The translations under genes and the position numbers were made by a program. The notes beneath the pieces are model-generated. The model was given only the letters and a program-made list of their open reading frames with translations, was not told where the DNA came from and did not search any database. Of a stretch of 37,338 nucleotides of DNA, positions 15,767 through 23,793 are shown piece after piece. Within the stretch, counting starts at the first letter, position 1; each line of letters begins with the position of its first letter. Source of the DNA: an uncultured Eubacteriales bacterium (GTDB lineage: Bacteria; Bacillota; Clostridia; Lachnospirales; Lachnospiraceae); assembly GCA_900539455.1 (NCBI GenBank), contig UQCD01000022.1, forward strand, positions 1 to 37,338, written 5' to 3'.

Positions 15767-17908
15767 ATGAAAGAGAACAAAGATATTCAACCAGTAGAAG
15801 ATATTAAGGATACTTCTTTATTTGTAGAGGATGGAGAGGATGTTTTTAAGGATTATGAACAAAAATTCGAGGCTTCAGGCGAAGATAACAGAGAATATGA
15901 CAATATAGATAGTGTAGAAGCCTATACGGAGCCAGTTTTAGAAAATTCTGCCGAAAGCACTGATGAGGATAGCTTTGAAAGCAAGTCAGAAGATATATTA
16001 GCCGATACGGAAAATTCTGTAGAGAAAGTGACAGAAGGCTGCGAGGAAAATGCAGATATTTCTATCAAGAATGATAAAGATAGAGGCAGCTTAATAGAAA
16101 ATGATAGTGCAGCAGATTTTATAAGTGGCGAGGAAGAAAACCAGATTATGGAAGCTGCATCAGTACAGAAAAATAGAAAAAAGAAAAAAGAAAAATCCAA
16201 GAATAAGAAAAAAACAGAGAAAAAGGCTACAAGTGTTATTCATTCTATAAATACAAAAATTTCAAGAAACATAATTTTTGGTATTTTATTTGCCCTTGTA
16301 GTTACATATTTTGTTACCATGTCTGGATTTAAGCAAAGTATTGATTCGTTAGTAAAAACTAATATGATTACAGCAGTAAACACATATAATACATTGCTTG
16401 AGGATACCATACTTCTTACCAAAAACAACTTGACTACCAGCAATCTTACTTCGCTATTCAAGGAAGAAGGTCTTTCAGGAGTTGAGACAAGTCATATTTC
16501 ATTGGTTGATGAAAATGGAAATTACACCTTCAATGTAGACTATACACTTATTGGACAAAAAGTCACATCTGATAAAATACTTGATTTAGTAAACAGACAT
16601 AACAAAAAGGAAAAGCTTGAGCCGGATGTAATTGAGGTTACACAGGGTGACAAGACTTATTATGTAGGCTATTATGCCTGTGATAATGGCTGGCTGTTGT
16701 TATGTACAGCAGAAAAGGCTGAATTATACCAGATCTATGATGAGGTTAAGCAAAGAACCTTGATAGGAGCTGTTATTATTTTAGTTGTATTTGCAGTCCT
16801 TGGATTTGTTGCTTCAAAATCAATTACAAAGCCTATTGAAAAGCTTACCTCAGTTATTCACAAAACAGCAGGCTTAGATTTTAGACCAAATCCAGAGTTA
16901 GATAAGCTTTGTAAAAGAAAAGATGAAACAGGAGAAATGTCGAAGGCACTTTTAGAAATGCAGGTGGCTGTTAAGGGTTTTGTTTCAAAAATTGAAACAG
17001 CTTCAATCAATATTAATGATAATGCAAACAGTTTAAAAGAGCTTTCAAGCTTGGTTAATGATAATTCTACAGACAATTCAGCAACTACACAGGAGCTGGC
17101 AGCAGGAATGGAGGAAACATCAGCAAGCACAGCCCATGTTGAAGAAAACATCAACAATATACTTTCTTCTATAGATAGTATTTCTGATAAAACAAAGGAC
17201 GGTCAGATACTTGCTACTAAGATTATGGATAAGGCGGCTAAGCTTAAAGAAAATACTATTACGGCAAGCAACAACGGTAAGGAAATGTTTGCAAATGTAA
17301 GAAAGGAAACATCAGTTGCTATTGAAAAGTCAAAAGATGTAGACAAGATAAATTTACTTACAAAAACGATTTTGGACATATCAGACCAGACAAGCCTGCT
17401 TTCTATAAATGCTTCGATAGAGGCAGCCAGAGCAGGAGAGGCAGGCAGGGGCTTTGCAGTAGTTGCTGAACAGATAGGTCATCTTGCAAACTTATCTGCA
17501 TCAACCGTAGAAAATATTGGTGAAATTGTAGAAGAGGTAAATGATGCTGTTAATAGTATGGCAGAGTGTTTGGAAAGAACCTTAAATTTCTTAGAGGAGA
17601 AGGTTATTAATGATTATGCTGGATTTATTTCTGTATCAGATGAATACAATTCAGATGCAGTATTATTTGAAAAATCAATGAAGGAAATATATAACTCAAT
17701 TACAGAATTAGAGCATAGCACAACGGTTATTGCAGATGCTATTTCAGGTATTAATTCAACTATAAGCGATTCTTCGGTTGGTGTTTCTAATATTGCTGAA
17801 AAGACCTCTGATATAGTTGGTTTGACAGTTAAAACAAATGAAATGGTTGATGAAAGTGTAAACTACTCACAGGAATTAGAAAGTGTAGTTGAACTATTCA
17901 AGCTATAA
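15767..17908 (+). CDS. Methyl-accepting chemotaxis protein with long acidic N-terminal extension
   Basis: A 713-residue chemoreceptor. Residues 1 to ~130 are rich in Glu, Asp and Ser, then a Lys-rich stretch (KKKKEKSKNKKK) precedes transmembrane helix 1 (about 168-188). An extracytoplasmic domain of ~140 residues looks like a single Cache domain (SLVDENGNYTFN; YYVGYYACDNGW). Helix 2 (about 332-350), HAMP and the signalling domain follow, with the tip EAARAGEAGRGFAVVAEQ from residue 552. Receptors normally begin with a few residues before the first helix, so the extension is unusual. ATG 15767 is preceded by GGAAAGGTG; an in-frame TTG at 15740 is less likely. The ligand is unknown. A cheW-like gene lies at 23.0 kb. 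Confidence 0.92.
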   Translation: MKENKDIQPVEDIKDTSLFVEDGEDVFKDYEQKFEASGEDNREYDNIDSVEAYTEPVLENSAESTDEDSFESKSEDILADTENSVEKVTEGCEENADISIKNDKDRGSLIENDSAADFISGEEENQIMEAASVQKNRKKKKEKSKNKKKTEKKATSVIHSINTKISRNIIFGILFALVVTYFVTMSGFKQSIDSLVKTNMITAVNTYNTLLEDTILLTKNNLTTSNLTSLFKEEGLSGVETSHISLVDENGNYTFNVDYTLIGQKVTSDKILDLVNRHNKKEKLEPDVIEVTQGDKTYYVGYYACDNGWLLLCTAEKAELYQIYDEVKQRTLIGAVIILVVFAVLGFVASKSITKPIEKLTSVIHKTAGLDFRPNPELDKLCKRKDETGEMSKALLEMQVAVKGFVSKIETASININDNANSLKELSSLVNDNSTDNSATTQELAAGMEETSASTAHVEENINNILSSIDSISDKTKDGQILATKIMDKAAKLKENTITASNNGKEMFANVRKETSVAIEKSKDVDKINLLTKTILDISDQTSLLSINASIEAARAGEAGRGFAVVAEQIGHLANLSASTVENIGEIVEEVNDAVNSMAECLERTLNFLEEKVINDYAGFISVSDEYNSDAVLFEKSMKEIYNSITELEHSTTVIADAISGINSTISDSSVGVSNIAEKTSDIVGLTVKTNEMVDESVNYSQELESVVELFKL

Positions 17909-18003
17909 ATTTATACAACACATATATTGTAGGCTGATTCATATTATAGTAGCTATATAAATGATATTAATATGATAGAATGATATTGTAATCATATAAC
18001 GAT

Positions 18004-18091
18004 AAAGACCACTTTATAGATGATTTATTTCTAAGCTTCAGCATAGAATGCAGGCTTAGAAATAAAATAAATCTACTATAAGGTGGTTTTT
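18004..18091 (+). terminator. Very long hairpin after the chemoreceptor gene (terminator or palindromic element)
   Basis: The 5' arm 18004-18036 (AAAGACCACTTTATAG... to CTAAGC) pairs with 18054-18091 (GCTTAGAAATAA... to AAGGTGGTTTTT). About 30 base pairs form, with a 5-base bulge and a few mismatches, and the loop is 17 bases. The end TTTTTGTTT suits termination. The stem is two to three times longer than the other terminators here. Confidence 0.75.
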
Positions 18092-18214
18092 GTTTACAAT
18101 AATTATGAACTTAAAATTAATTCTATGGGAGAAAACAAATTACTGTAGGTAAATTTGTATAAAATACACAAAAAAATAACAGATAAATAAAAGTAATTAC
18201 TTTTATCAAAAACT

Positions 18215-18306
18215 AATGTGGATAAGTATGATGTTAATATCCACATTATCCACATAGAAAATAGGCAATAAATAGGAAATCCACCAAGTTATCCACATTG
18301 TCCACA
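18215..18306. other. DnaA-box cluster
   Basis: Three exact TTATCCACA boxes (18217-18225 on minus; 18246-18254 and 18289-18297 on plus) plus two one-mismatch boxes (ATATCCACA 18237-18245; TTGTCCACA 18298-18306) fall within 90 bases. Boxes 2-3 and 4-5 abut head to tail. AATGTGGATA (18215-18224) and TATCCACATT (18238-18247) also form a perfect inverted repeat. It is probably a DnaA-binding site. Replication origin, DnaA titration and transcription control are all possible. Confidence 0.7.
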
Positions 18307-18535
18307 GAAAAAAGTAAAAACATGTTAAATAATTGACAAACATTTGTTTTGTACAATATATAACAAAATTAAAATTTTGCAAAAAAGTAATTGACAATAA
18401 TTAAAATAGGTTAAACCTTAAGTTAAAAATCTCTATAAAGAGTAAAAAAAACTAATATCAAATAAATAAGGGATAAACAACATATGAATATTGTCAAAAA
18501 ACTGTGAAATGTAGATATAAAAGTGGACTTATTTC
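18307..18535. other. Very AT-rich gene-free tract beside the DnaA boxes
   Basis: About 230 bases of strongly AT-rich sequence with two TTGACA hexamers (18333-18338 and 18391-18396). The first could pair with TATATA at 18357-18362 as an extra promoter. No ORF with a ribosome-binding site and no known structured RNA were recognised. It could unwind easily, which matters if the boxes act in replication. Confidence 0.45.
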
Positions 18536-18563
18536 TTGAAAAAATACTATAATATGATATAAT
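18536..18563 (+). promoter_or_regulatory. Strong extended -10 promoter for hpf
   Basis: TTGAAA (18536-18541), 16-base spacer and TGA-TATAAT (TATAAT 18558-18563). Transcription would start near 18570, right before the leader hairpin. Confidence 0.75.
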
Positions 18564-18572
18564 AGAAACAAG

Positions 18573-18628
18573 TTAAAGAATCAAATGCTCGTGAAAGTGG
18601 GGTAAGAAAAAATGCACTGATTCTTTAA
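18573..18628 (+). promoter_or_regulatory. Leader hairpin of hpf (candidate raiA-hairpin-like RNA)
   Basis: TTAAAGAATCA (18573-18583) and TGATTCTTTAA (18618-18628) are perfect 11-base complements at the very 5' end of the predicted transcript, enclosing a 34-base purine-rich loop. The ribosome-binding site of hpf lies 14 bases downstream and is free. Structured RNA motifs upstream of raiA/hpf genes are known in Firmicutes, but I cannot confirm membership. Confidence 0.6.
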
Positions 18629-18655
18629 GATATATGTAGAAAAGGAGTGGACATT

Positions 18656-19183
18656 ATGCGTTACATTATTACTGGAAGAAATATTGAGGTTACAGAAGGT
18701 TTAAAGACAGCAGTTTACGATAAAATCGGAAAGCTTGAAAAATATTTCCAGGAGGATACAGAAGTACATGTTACATTCAGCGTAGAAAAGGAACGCCAGA
18801 AAATAGAAGTTACAATACCTATCAAGGGTGGTGTTGTCAGAGCTGAAGAGGTTAGCAGTGATATGTATGTTTCAATCGACTTAGTTGAAGAAGTTATTGA
18901 AAGACAGTTAAAGAGATATAAAAAGAAAATTGTTGAAAAGAAACACAGCACAGAAAGCTTCTCACAGGCATATGTTGAAAAAGACTATGAAGAAGAAGAT
19001 TCAATCAAGATTGAAAAGTGCAAGAAATTTGCTATTAAGCCTATGGACCCAGAAGAGGCCTGCTTACAGATGGAATTATTAGGACATAATTTCTATGTAT
19101 TCAACAATGCAGAAACAGAAGAGATTAATGTTGTATATAAGCGTAAAGGAAATACATATGGTCTTATCGAACCGGAATACTAA
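18656..19183 (+). CDS. hpf: Ribosome hibernation promoting factor, long form
   Basis: A 175-residue long Hpf (also RaiA/YvyD). The N-terminal ~100 residues are the ribosome-binding domain (RYIITGRNIEVTEGLKTAV) and the C-terminal ~60 are the dimerisation domain (FAIKPMDPEEACLQMELLGHNFYVF). In Firmicutes this protein pairs 70S ribosomes into inactive 100S dimers in stationary phase. The frame opens at GTG 18647, but that codon overlaps the AAAGGAG ribosome-binding site, so ATG 18656 is the start. It has its own promoter, leader hairpin and terminator. Confidence 0.95.
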   Translation: MRYIITGRNIEVTEGLKTAVYDKIGKLEKYFQEDTEVHVTFSVEKERQKIEVTIPIKGGVVRAEEVSSDMYVSIDLVEEVIERQLKRYKKKIVEKKHSTESFSQAYVEKDYEEEDSIKIEKCKKFAIKPMDPEEACLQMELLGHNFYVFNNAETEEINVVYKRKGNTYGLIEPEY

Positions 19184-19194
19184 GATTTAATAGT

Positions 19195-19223
19195 GAGGCT
19201 GTCAGTATGACAGCCTCTTTTTT
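19195..19223 (+). terminator. Strong intrinsic terminator after hpf
   Basis: GAGGCTGTCA (19195-19204), loop GTA, TGACAGCCTC (19208-19217) and a T run form a perfect 10-base-pair hairpin. Confidence 0.95.
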
Positions 19224-19235
19224 GGTGTAATATAC

Positions 19236-19264
19236 TTTACATAAAATAAACGAAGTGATACAAT
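19236..19264 (+). promoter_or_regulatory. Extended -10 promoter for secA
   Basis: TTTACA (19236-19241), 17-base spacer and TGA-TACAAT (TACAAT 19259-19264). The predicted start near 19271 lies after the upstream in-frame ATG 19267, so translation must begin at ATG 19300. Confidence 0.7.
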
Positions 19265-19299
19265 AAATGGGATTAGTTTTTTTAGATTGGAGACATATT

Positions 19300-21870
19300 A
19301 TGGGATTAGTTGCTAAATTATTCGGTACACATAGTGAACGCGAAATAAAAAGAATTATACCAATCGTTGATAAGATTGAATCATATAGAGAGGATATGGG
19401 AAAGCTTTCTGACACTCAGATGAAGGAAAAAACTTTAGAGTTTAAGGAAAGACTTTCAAAAGGTGAAACACTAGATGACCTTTTACCAGAGGCATATGCC
19501 CTTGTTAGAGAAGCTGCAAAGAGAGTTTTAAAGACAGAACATTACAGAGTACAGCTTATGGGTGGTATTATTTTGCATCAAGGTCGTATTGCGGAGATGC
19601 GTACTGGTGAAGGTAAGACTCAGACCTGTCTTTTGCCAGCATACTTAAATGCCCTTGAAGGAAAAGGCGTGCATGTTGTTACAGTTAATGACTACTTAGC
19701 AAAGCGTGATGCTGAGTGGATGGGACAGGTTCACGAATTTTTAGGACTTACAGTTGGCTGCGTTCTTAATTCAATGGACTCAGATGAAAGAAGAGCTGCA
19801 TATAATTGTGATATTACTTATATTACAAATAATGAGTTAGGCTTTGATTACTTAAGAGATAATATGGCTATTTACAAGGAAAACCTTGTGCAAAGAGATT
19901 TACATTTTGCAATCGTTGATGAGGTTGACTCGGTTCTTATTGATGAAGCAAGAACTCCTCTTATTATTTCGGGACAAAGCGGAAAGTCGACAAAGCTTTA
20001 TGAGGCTTGTGATGTACTTGCTAGACAGCTTAAGCGTGGTACAGAAAAAGAAATGACAAAAATGGATTACATTATGAAGGAAGAAAAACAGGAAGATGGA
20101 GATTTTATCGTAAATGAAAAGGATAAAGTTGTAAATCTTACTGAAGAAGGTGTTAAAAAGGTTGAGCAGTTCTTTAGAATTGAAAACCTTGCAGATCCAG
20201 AAAACCTTGAAATCCAGCATAATATTATTTTAGCTTTAAGAGCACATAACTTAATGTTCAAAGATCAGGATTATGTTGTTAAGGATGATCAGGTACTTAT
20301 TGTTGATGGCTTTACAGGCCGTATAATGCCAGGCAGACGATTTTCTGATGGACTCCATCAGGCTATCGAGGCTAAAGAGCATGTAAAAATTAAAAGAGAA
20401 AGCAAAACACTTGCTACAATTACATTCCAGAACTTCTTCAACAAATATGATAAGAAGTGTGGTATGACAGGTACTGCACTGACAGAGGAGCAGGAATTTA
20501 GAAACATTTATGGCATGGATGTTGTTACGGTACCTACAAATAAGCCTGTAGCGAGAATTGATTATCAGGATGCAGTTTATAAGACTAAGAAAGGCAAATT
20601 AAATGCTGTAGTTGAAGAAGTTATTGCCAGTCAGGCAAAGGGACAGCCTGTATTAGTTGGTACTATAAATATAGATGCGTCAGAGGAAATAAGCAGAATG
20701 CTTACAAAGAAAGGTGTTAAGCATAGAGTTTTAAATGCTAAATATCACGAGCTGGAAGCAGAAATCGTTGCTGAAGCAGGTATTCATGGCACAGTTACCA
20801 TTGCCACAAATATGGCTGGCCGTGGTACTGATATTAAGCTTGATGATGAGTCAAAGGCTGCTGGTGGTTTAAAGATAATCGGTACAGAAAGACATGAATC
20901 AAGGCGTATTGATAATCAGCTAAGAGGTAGAGCAGGCCGTCAGGGTGACCCAGGCGAATCAAGATTTTATATTTCTCTAGAAGATGATATTATGCGACTT
21001 TTCGGCTCAGAAAGACTTATGAGCGTATTTAAGGCTGCTGGTATTGGTGAAGACGATAGAATTGAGCATAAATTATTATCAAGTGCTATTGAAAAGGCAC
21101 AGATGAAAATTGAAAATAATAACTATGGCATCAGAAAGAACTTACTTGATTATGACCAGGTTATGAATGATCAGAGAGAAATCATCTACAAGGAAAGATT
21201 TAGGGTATTAAATGGCGAAAATATGAGAGATTCTATTTATGCTATGATTGCTGATACTATTGAAAGCAAGGTGGATATGTGTATATCAGACGATACACCT
21301 GCTACTGAATGGAATTTCACAGAGCTTGGTGAACTATTGCTTCCTATTATTCCATATGAAAACCTAATTCCAGATGAGGAGGAATTAGAAAGAGGAATGA
21401 AGAAGGACGAGTTAAAGCAAAGATTAAAAGAAGAAGCAACAAAGATGTACGAAGCAAAGGAATTAGAATTCCCAGAGCCAGAACAGCTTAGAGAGGTTGA
21501 GAGGGTTATTCTTCTCAAGGTTATAGATAGAAAATGGATGGATCATATTGATGATATGGACCAGCTTCGTCAGGGCATTGGACTTCAGGCATATGGTCAG
21601 AAGGATCCATTAGTTGAATACAGAGTTAGCGGCTTTGATATGTTTGATGAAATGACAGCAGGCATTAAGGAAGATACCGTAAGAGCACTTATGCACATAA
21701 GAGTTGAACAGAAGGTTGAAAGAGAAGAGGTAGCTAAGGTTACTGGTACAAATAAGGATGATACCGTGGCTAAAGGTCCTGTAAAGAGAGAAGAAAAAAA
21801 GGTTTATCCTAATGACCCATGCCCATGTGGTAGTGGACTGAAGTATAAGCAGTGTTGTGGGCGCAAGTAA
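19300..21870 (+). CDS. secA: Preprotein translocase ATPase SecA
   Basis: An 856-residue motor that drives secreted proteins through SecYEG using ATP. Walker A is RTGEGKTQT at 101-109, and the DEAD-type motif with its neighbours is DEVDSVLIDEARTPLIISG. Helicase motifs near TNMAGRGTDI and QLRGRAGRQGDPG belong to the second ATPase domain. The C-terminus is the zinc-binding CPCGSGLKYKQCC. An in-frame ATG at 19267 starts with the same 12 bases (ATGGGATTAGTT) as the true start, but it has no ribosome-binding site and lies before the predicted transcription start. TTGGAGAC precedes ATG 19300. prfB follows without a terminator. Confidence 0.97.
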   Translation: MGLVAKLFGTHSEREIKRIIPIVDKIESYREDMGKLSDTQMKEKTLEFKERLSKGETLDDLLPEAYALVREAAKRVLKTEHYRVQLMGGIILHQGRIAEMRTGEGKTQTCLLPAYLNALEGKGVHVVTVNDYLAKRDAEWMGQVHEFLGLTVGCVLNSMDSDERRAAYNCDITYITNNELGFDYLRDNMAIYKENLVQRDLHFAIVDEVDSVLIDEARTPLIISGQSGKSTKLYEACDVLARQLKRGTEKEMTKMDYIMKEEKQEDGDFIVNEKDKVVNLTEEGVKKVEQFFRIENLADPENLEIQHNIILALRAHNLMFKDQDYVVKDDQVLIVDGFTGRIMPGRRFSDGLHQAIEAKEHVKIKRESKTLATITFQNFFNKYDKKCGMTGTALTEEQEFRNIYGMDVVTVPTNKPVARIDYQDAVYKTKKGKLNAVVEEVIASQAKGQPVLVGTINIDASEEISRMLTKKGVKHRVLNAKYHELEAEIVAEAGIHGTVTIATNMAGRGTDIKLDDESKAAGGLKIIGTERHESRRIDNQLRGRAGRQGDPGESRFYISLEDDIMRLFGSERLMSVFKAAGIGEDDRIEHKLLSSAIEKAQMKIENNNYGIRKNLLDYDQVMNDQREIIYKERFRVLNGENMRDSIYAMIADTIESKVDMCISDDTPATEWNFTELGELLLPIIPYENLIPDEEELERGMKKDELKQRLKEEATKMYEAKELEFPEPEQLREVERVILLKVIDRKWMDHIDDMDQLRQGIGLQAYGQKDPLVEYRVSGFDMFDEMTAGIKEDTVRALMHIRVEQKVEREEVAKVTGTNKDDTVAKGPVKREEKKVYPNDPCPCGSGLKYKQCCGRK

Positions 21871-21907
21871 TGTTTAATGACAAGTCAAGCGAAGGTAGGT
21901 GAATTTT

Positions 21908-23021
21908 TTGGTTGAATTAGATCAATATAAGCTAAAACTTAACGAATATAAAACACCATTAAATGAATTGAGGGATTCACTTTGACCTTGCAAATAAACA
22001 AGATCAGATAGAAAAATTAGAAAAGCTTATGGAAGCACCGGATTTTTGGGACGATAGCCAAAAATCCCAGCATATAATACAAAATCTTAAGCAGTTAAAG
22101 GCGTCTGTAGAGGGTATAAAAAAGCTTGAGGAAATGTATGAGGATGCACAGACTCTTATAGAAATGGGTTATGAGGAAAATGACGAAAGCATAGTTGAGG
22201 AAGTAAAGACTGCTATTGAGGACTTTATTAAAAGCTTCGAGGATATGCGGGTTGCTACCCTTTTAAGTGGTGAATACGATAGAGAGAATGCAATTCTTAC
22301 ACTTCATGCAGGTGCAGGTGGTACAGAGTCCTGTGATTGGGCAAATATGCTGTTTAGAATGTATTGCCGTTGGGCTGACTCAAAGGGCTTTTCCTATGAA
22401 ATCATAGATTTTCTTGACGGAGAAGAAACAGGCTACAAGTCTATTACTGTGCAGATTTCAGGTGAAAATGCCTATGGCTATTTAAAATCTGAAAAGGGTG
22501 TGCATAGACTTGTTAGAATTTCACCCTTTAATGCAGCAGGAAAGCGACAGACCTCCTTTGTTTCCTGTGATGTTATGCCGGAAATAGAAGAAAATATTGA
22601 TATTGAAATAAACGAAGATGATTTAAAAGTTGATACCTATCGCTCAAGTGGAGCAGGCGGCCAGCATATAAACAAAACATCTTCAGCAGTTAGAATTACA
22701 CATATTCCGACAGGCATAGTAGTTCAATGCCAAAATGAGCGTTCACAGCACAGCAACAAGGACAAGGCAATGAAAATGCTTAAATCCAAGCTGTATTTAT
22801 TGAAACAGCAGGAAAATGCTGAAAAGGTGTCTGGAATAAGAGGAGAGGTTAAGGATAATGGCTGGGGCAGCCAGATTCGTTCTTATGTTATGCAGCCATA
22901 TACATTGGTTAAGGACCATAGAACAAATGAAGAAGTAGGCAATGTACAAAGTGTACTTGATGGAAATATAAACCCATTTATAAATGCGTATTTAAGATGG
23001 AATAGTCTTAATAGAGAGTAG
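21908..23021 (+). CDS. prfB: Peptide chain release factor 2 with programmed +1 frameshift
   Basis: RF2 recognises UGA and UAA stops and triggers peptide release. The gene is in two frames: TTG 21908 opens 25 codons (VELDQYK... to RDSL) ending at CTT TGA (21980-21985). Reading then moves +1 to GAC (21984-21986) and continues to 23021, giving about 370 residues, normal for RF2. The catalytic GGQ is in SSGAGGQHINKTSSAVRI. AGGTAGGTG lies upstream of the TTG; an in-frame GTG at 21899 is too close to it. The frameshift is the classic RF2 autoregulation: low RF2 favours shifting. It is probably cotranscribed with secA and the cheW-like gene. Confidence 0.93.
21971..21986 (+). promoter_or_regulatory. 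prfB recoding site
   Basis: An internal Shine-Dalgarno-like AGGGA (21971-21975), 4 bases, then slippery CTT with in-frame TGA and following C (CTTTGAC, 21980-21986). This matches the known RF2 +1 frameshift signal. Confidence 0.93.
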
Positions 23022-23031
23022 GAGGAAGACT

Positions 23032-23490
23032 ATGGAATTTAAAGCAGTTGTATGTAATTTGGATAAGCAGTTGTTTGGCATAGATATTTCTATGGTAAGA
23101 GGTATTGAAAAAGAACAGCAGGTGGTAGCAGTTCCAAATAGTGCAGACTATATAAAAGGAATTATGAATTTGCGTGGAGAAATTATTCCTATTTATAGCC
23201 TTAGAAGAAAGTTTGGAATGGAGGAGCTTCAGGGTGAAACACAGTTTATAATTGTAAGAATTGGTGATATGCCTTTAGCTATTGAGGTTGACGGAGTTGG
23301 AGAAATTTTCCAGGCAGATGAAACTACAATGTTTGATACACCAAAGATAGTTATTTCCAAGAATACTAGGTATATTAGTAAGGTAATTAATGACAATGGC
23401 AGATTGATTTTGCTGATTGATGTAAATGAACTGCTTTCTGATGATGAAATAACAGGAATAAGCAGCATTATTGAGTCTGTTTCAAATTAG
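23032..23490 (+). CDS. cheW: CheW-like chemotaxis coupling protein
   Basis: A 152-residue single CheW domain: LFGIDISMVRGIEKEQQVVAVPN near 14-36, IKGIMNLRGEIIPIYSLRRKFG near 42-63 and RLILLIDVNELL near the end, all standard. CheW bridges chemoreceptors and the CheA kinase. It begins 10 bases after prfB with AGGAGGAAG and looks cotranscribed with secA-prfB. No cheA, cheY or cheR lies in the window; the only other chemotaxis gene is the receptor at 15.8 kb. Confidence 0.9.
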   Translation: MEFKAVVCNLDKQLFGIDISMVRGIEKEQQVVAVPNSADYIKGIMNLRGEIIPIYSLRRKFGMEELQGETQFIIVRIGDMPLAIEVDGVGEIFQADETTMFDTPKIVISKNTRYISKVINDNGRLILLIDVNELLSDDEITGISSIIESVSN

Positions 23491-23544
23491 TAATACTATA
23501 TATAAGCAATAGTATATTATAATTATAACAGATAATAGTTTAGT

Positions 23545-23577
23545 AGTCTGGCAGGTAAAGGTATCTGCCAGATTTTT
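23545..23577 (+). terminator. Intrinsic terminator after the cheW-like gene
   Basis: TCTGGCAG (23547-23554) pairs with CTGCCAGA (23565-23572), extendable by weaker pairs, followed by six Ts. Confidence 0.93.
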
Positions 23578-23712
23578 TGCTATGAAAAATTATTTTTAAA
23601 TAAAAACAAAACCATATTTATATTAAGAATAAAACTACTATTATATTGAAATTAAAACAGCAATTATATAAAAGAATGTAATTATAAATATATTAATCTG
23701 TTAATAAAGTTG

Positions 23713-23741
23713 TTGCTAATAATAAGAAAATGTGGTAGTAT
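23713..23741 (+). promoter_or_regulatory. Extended -10 promoter for the pheB-like/hom genes
   Basis: TTGCTA (23713-23718), 17-base spacer and TGG-TAGTAT (TAGTAT 23736-23741). Confidence 0.5.
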
Positions 23742-23746
23742 TCTGT

Positions 23747-23772
23747 GTAGCAAATACACTTGTATCTGCTAC
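23747..23772 (+). promoter_or_regulatory. Near-palindrome in the leader of the pheB-like gene
   Basis: GTAGCAAATACA (23747-23758), CT, TGTATCTGCTAC (23761-23772): 12-base arms with one mismatch, at the predicted transcript start. It could be an RNA hairpin or an operator. No T-box consensus is present. Confidence 0.55.
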
Positions 23773-23793
23773 GCGAACACAAGGAGAAAGAAA

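Larger units (their letters stand above)
23491..23793 (+). other. Intergenic region cheW to pheB-like gene
   Basis: This 303-base gap holds a clear terminator (23545-23577), an AT-rich stretch without a convincing ORF, a probable promoter (23713-23741) and a leader hairpin (23747-23772). Confidence 0.6.

Noticed and set aside
18215..18535. Chromosomal replication origin oriC
   Set aside because: DnaA boxes and AT-rich DNA fit, but no origin-linked genes are in the window and genes on both sides mostly run the same way, with no strand switch. I list it only as a DnaA-box cluster.
21899..21907. GTG start for prfB
   Set aside because: The GTG overlaps the ribosome-binding sequence itself, whereas TTG 21908 lies at correct spacing and matches known RF2 N-termini.
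23720..23793. T-box leader before the pheB-like/hom genes
   Set aside because: Only a short palindrome is present; no T-box consensus bulge, antiterminator or terminator.
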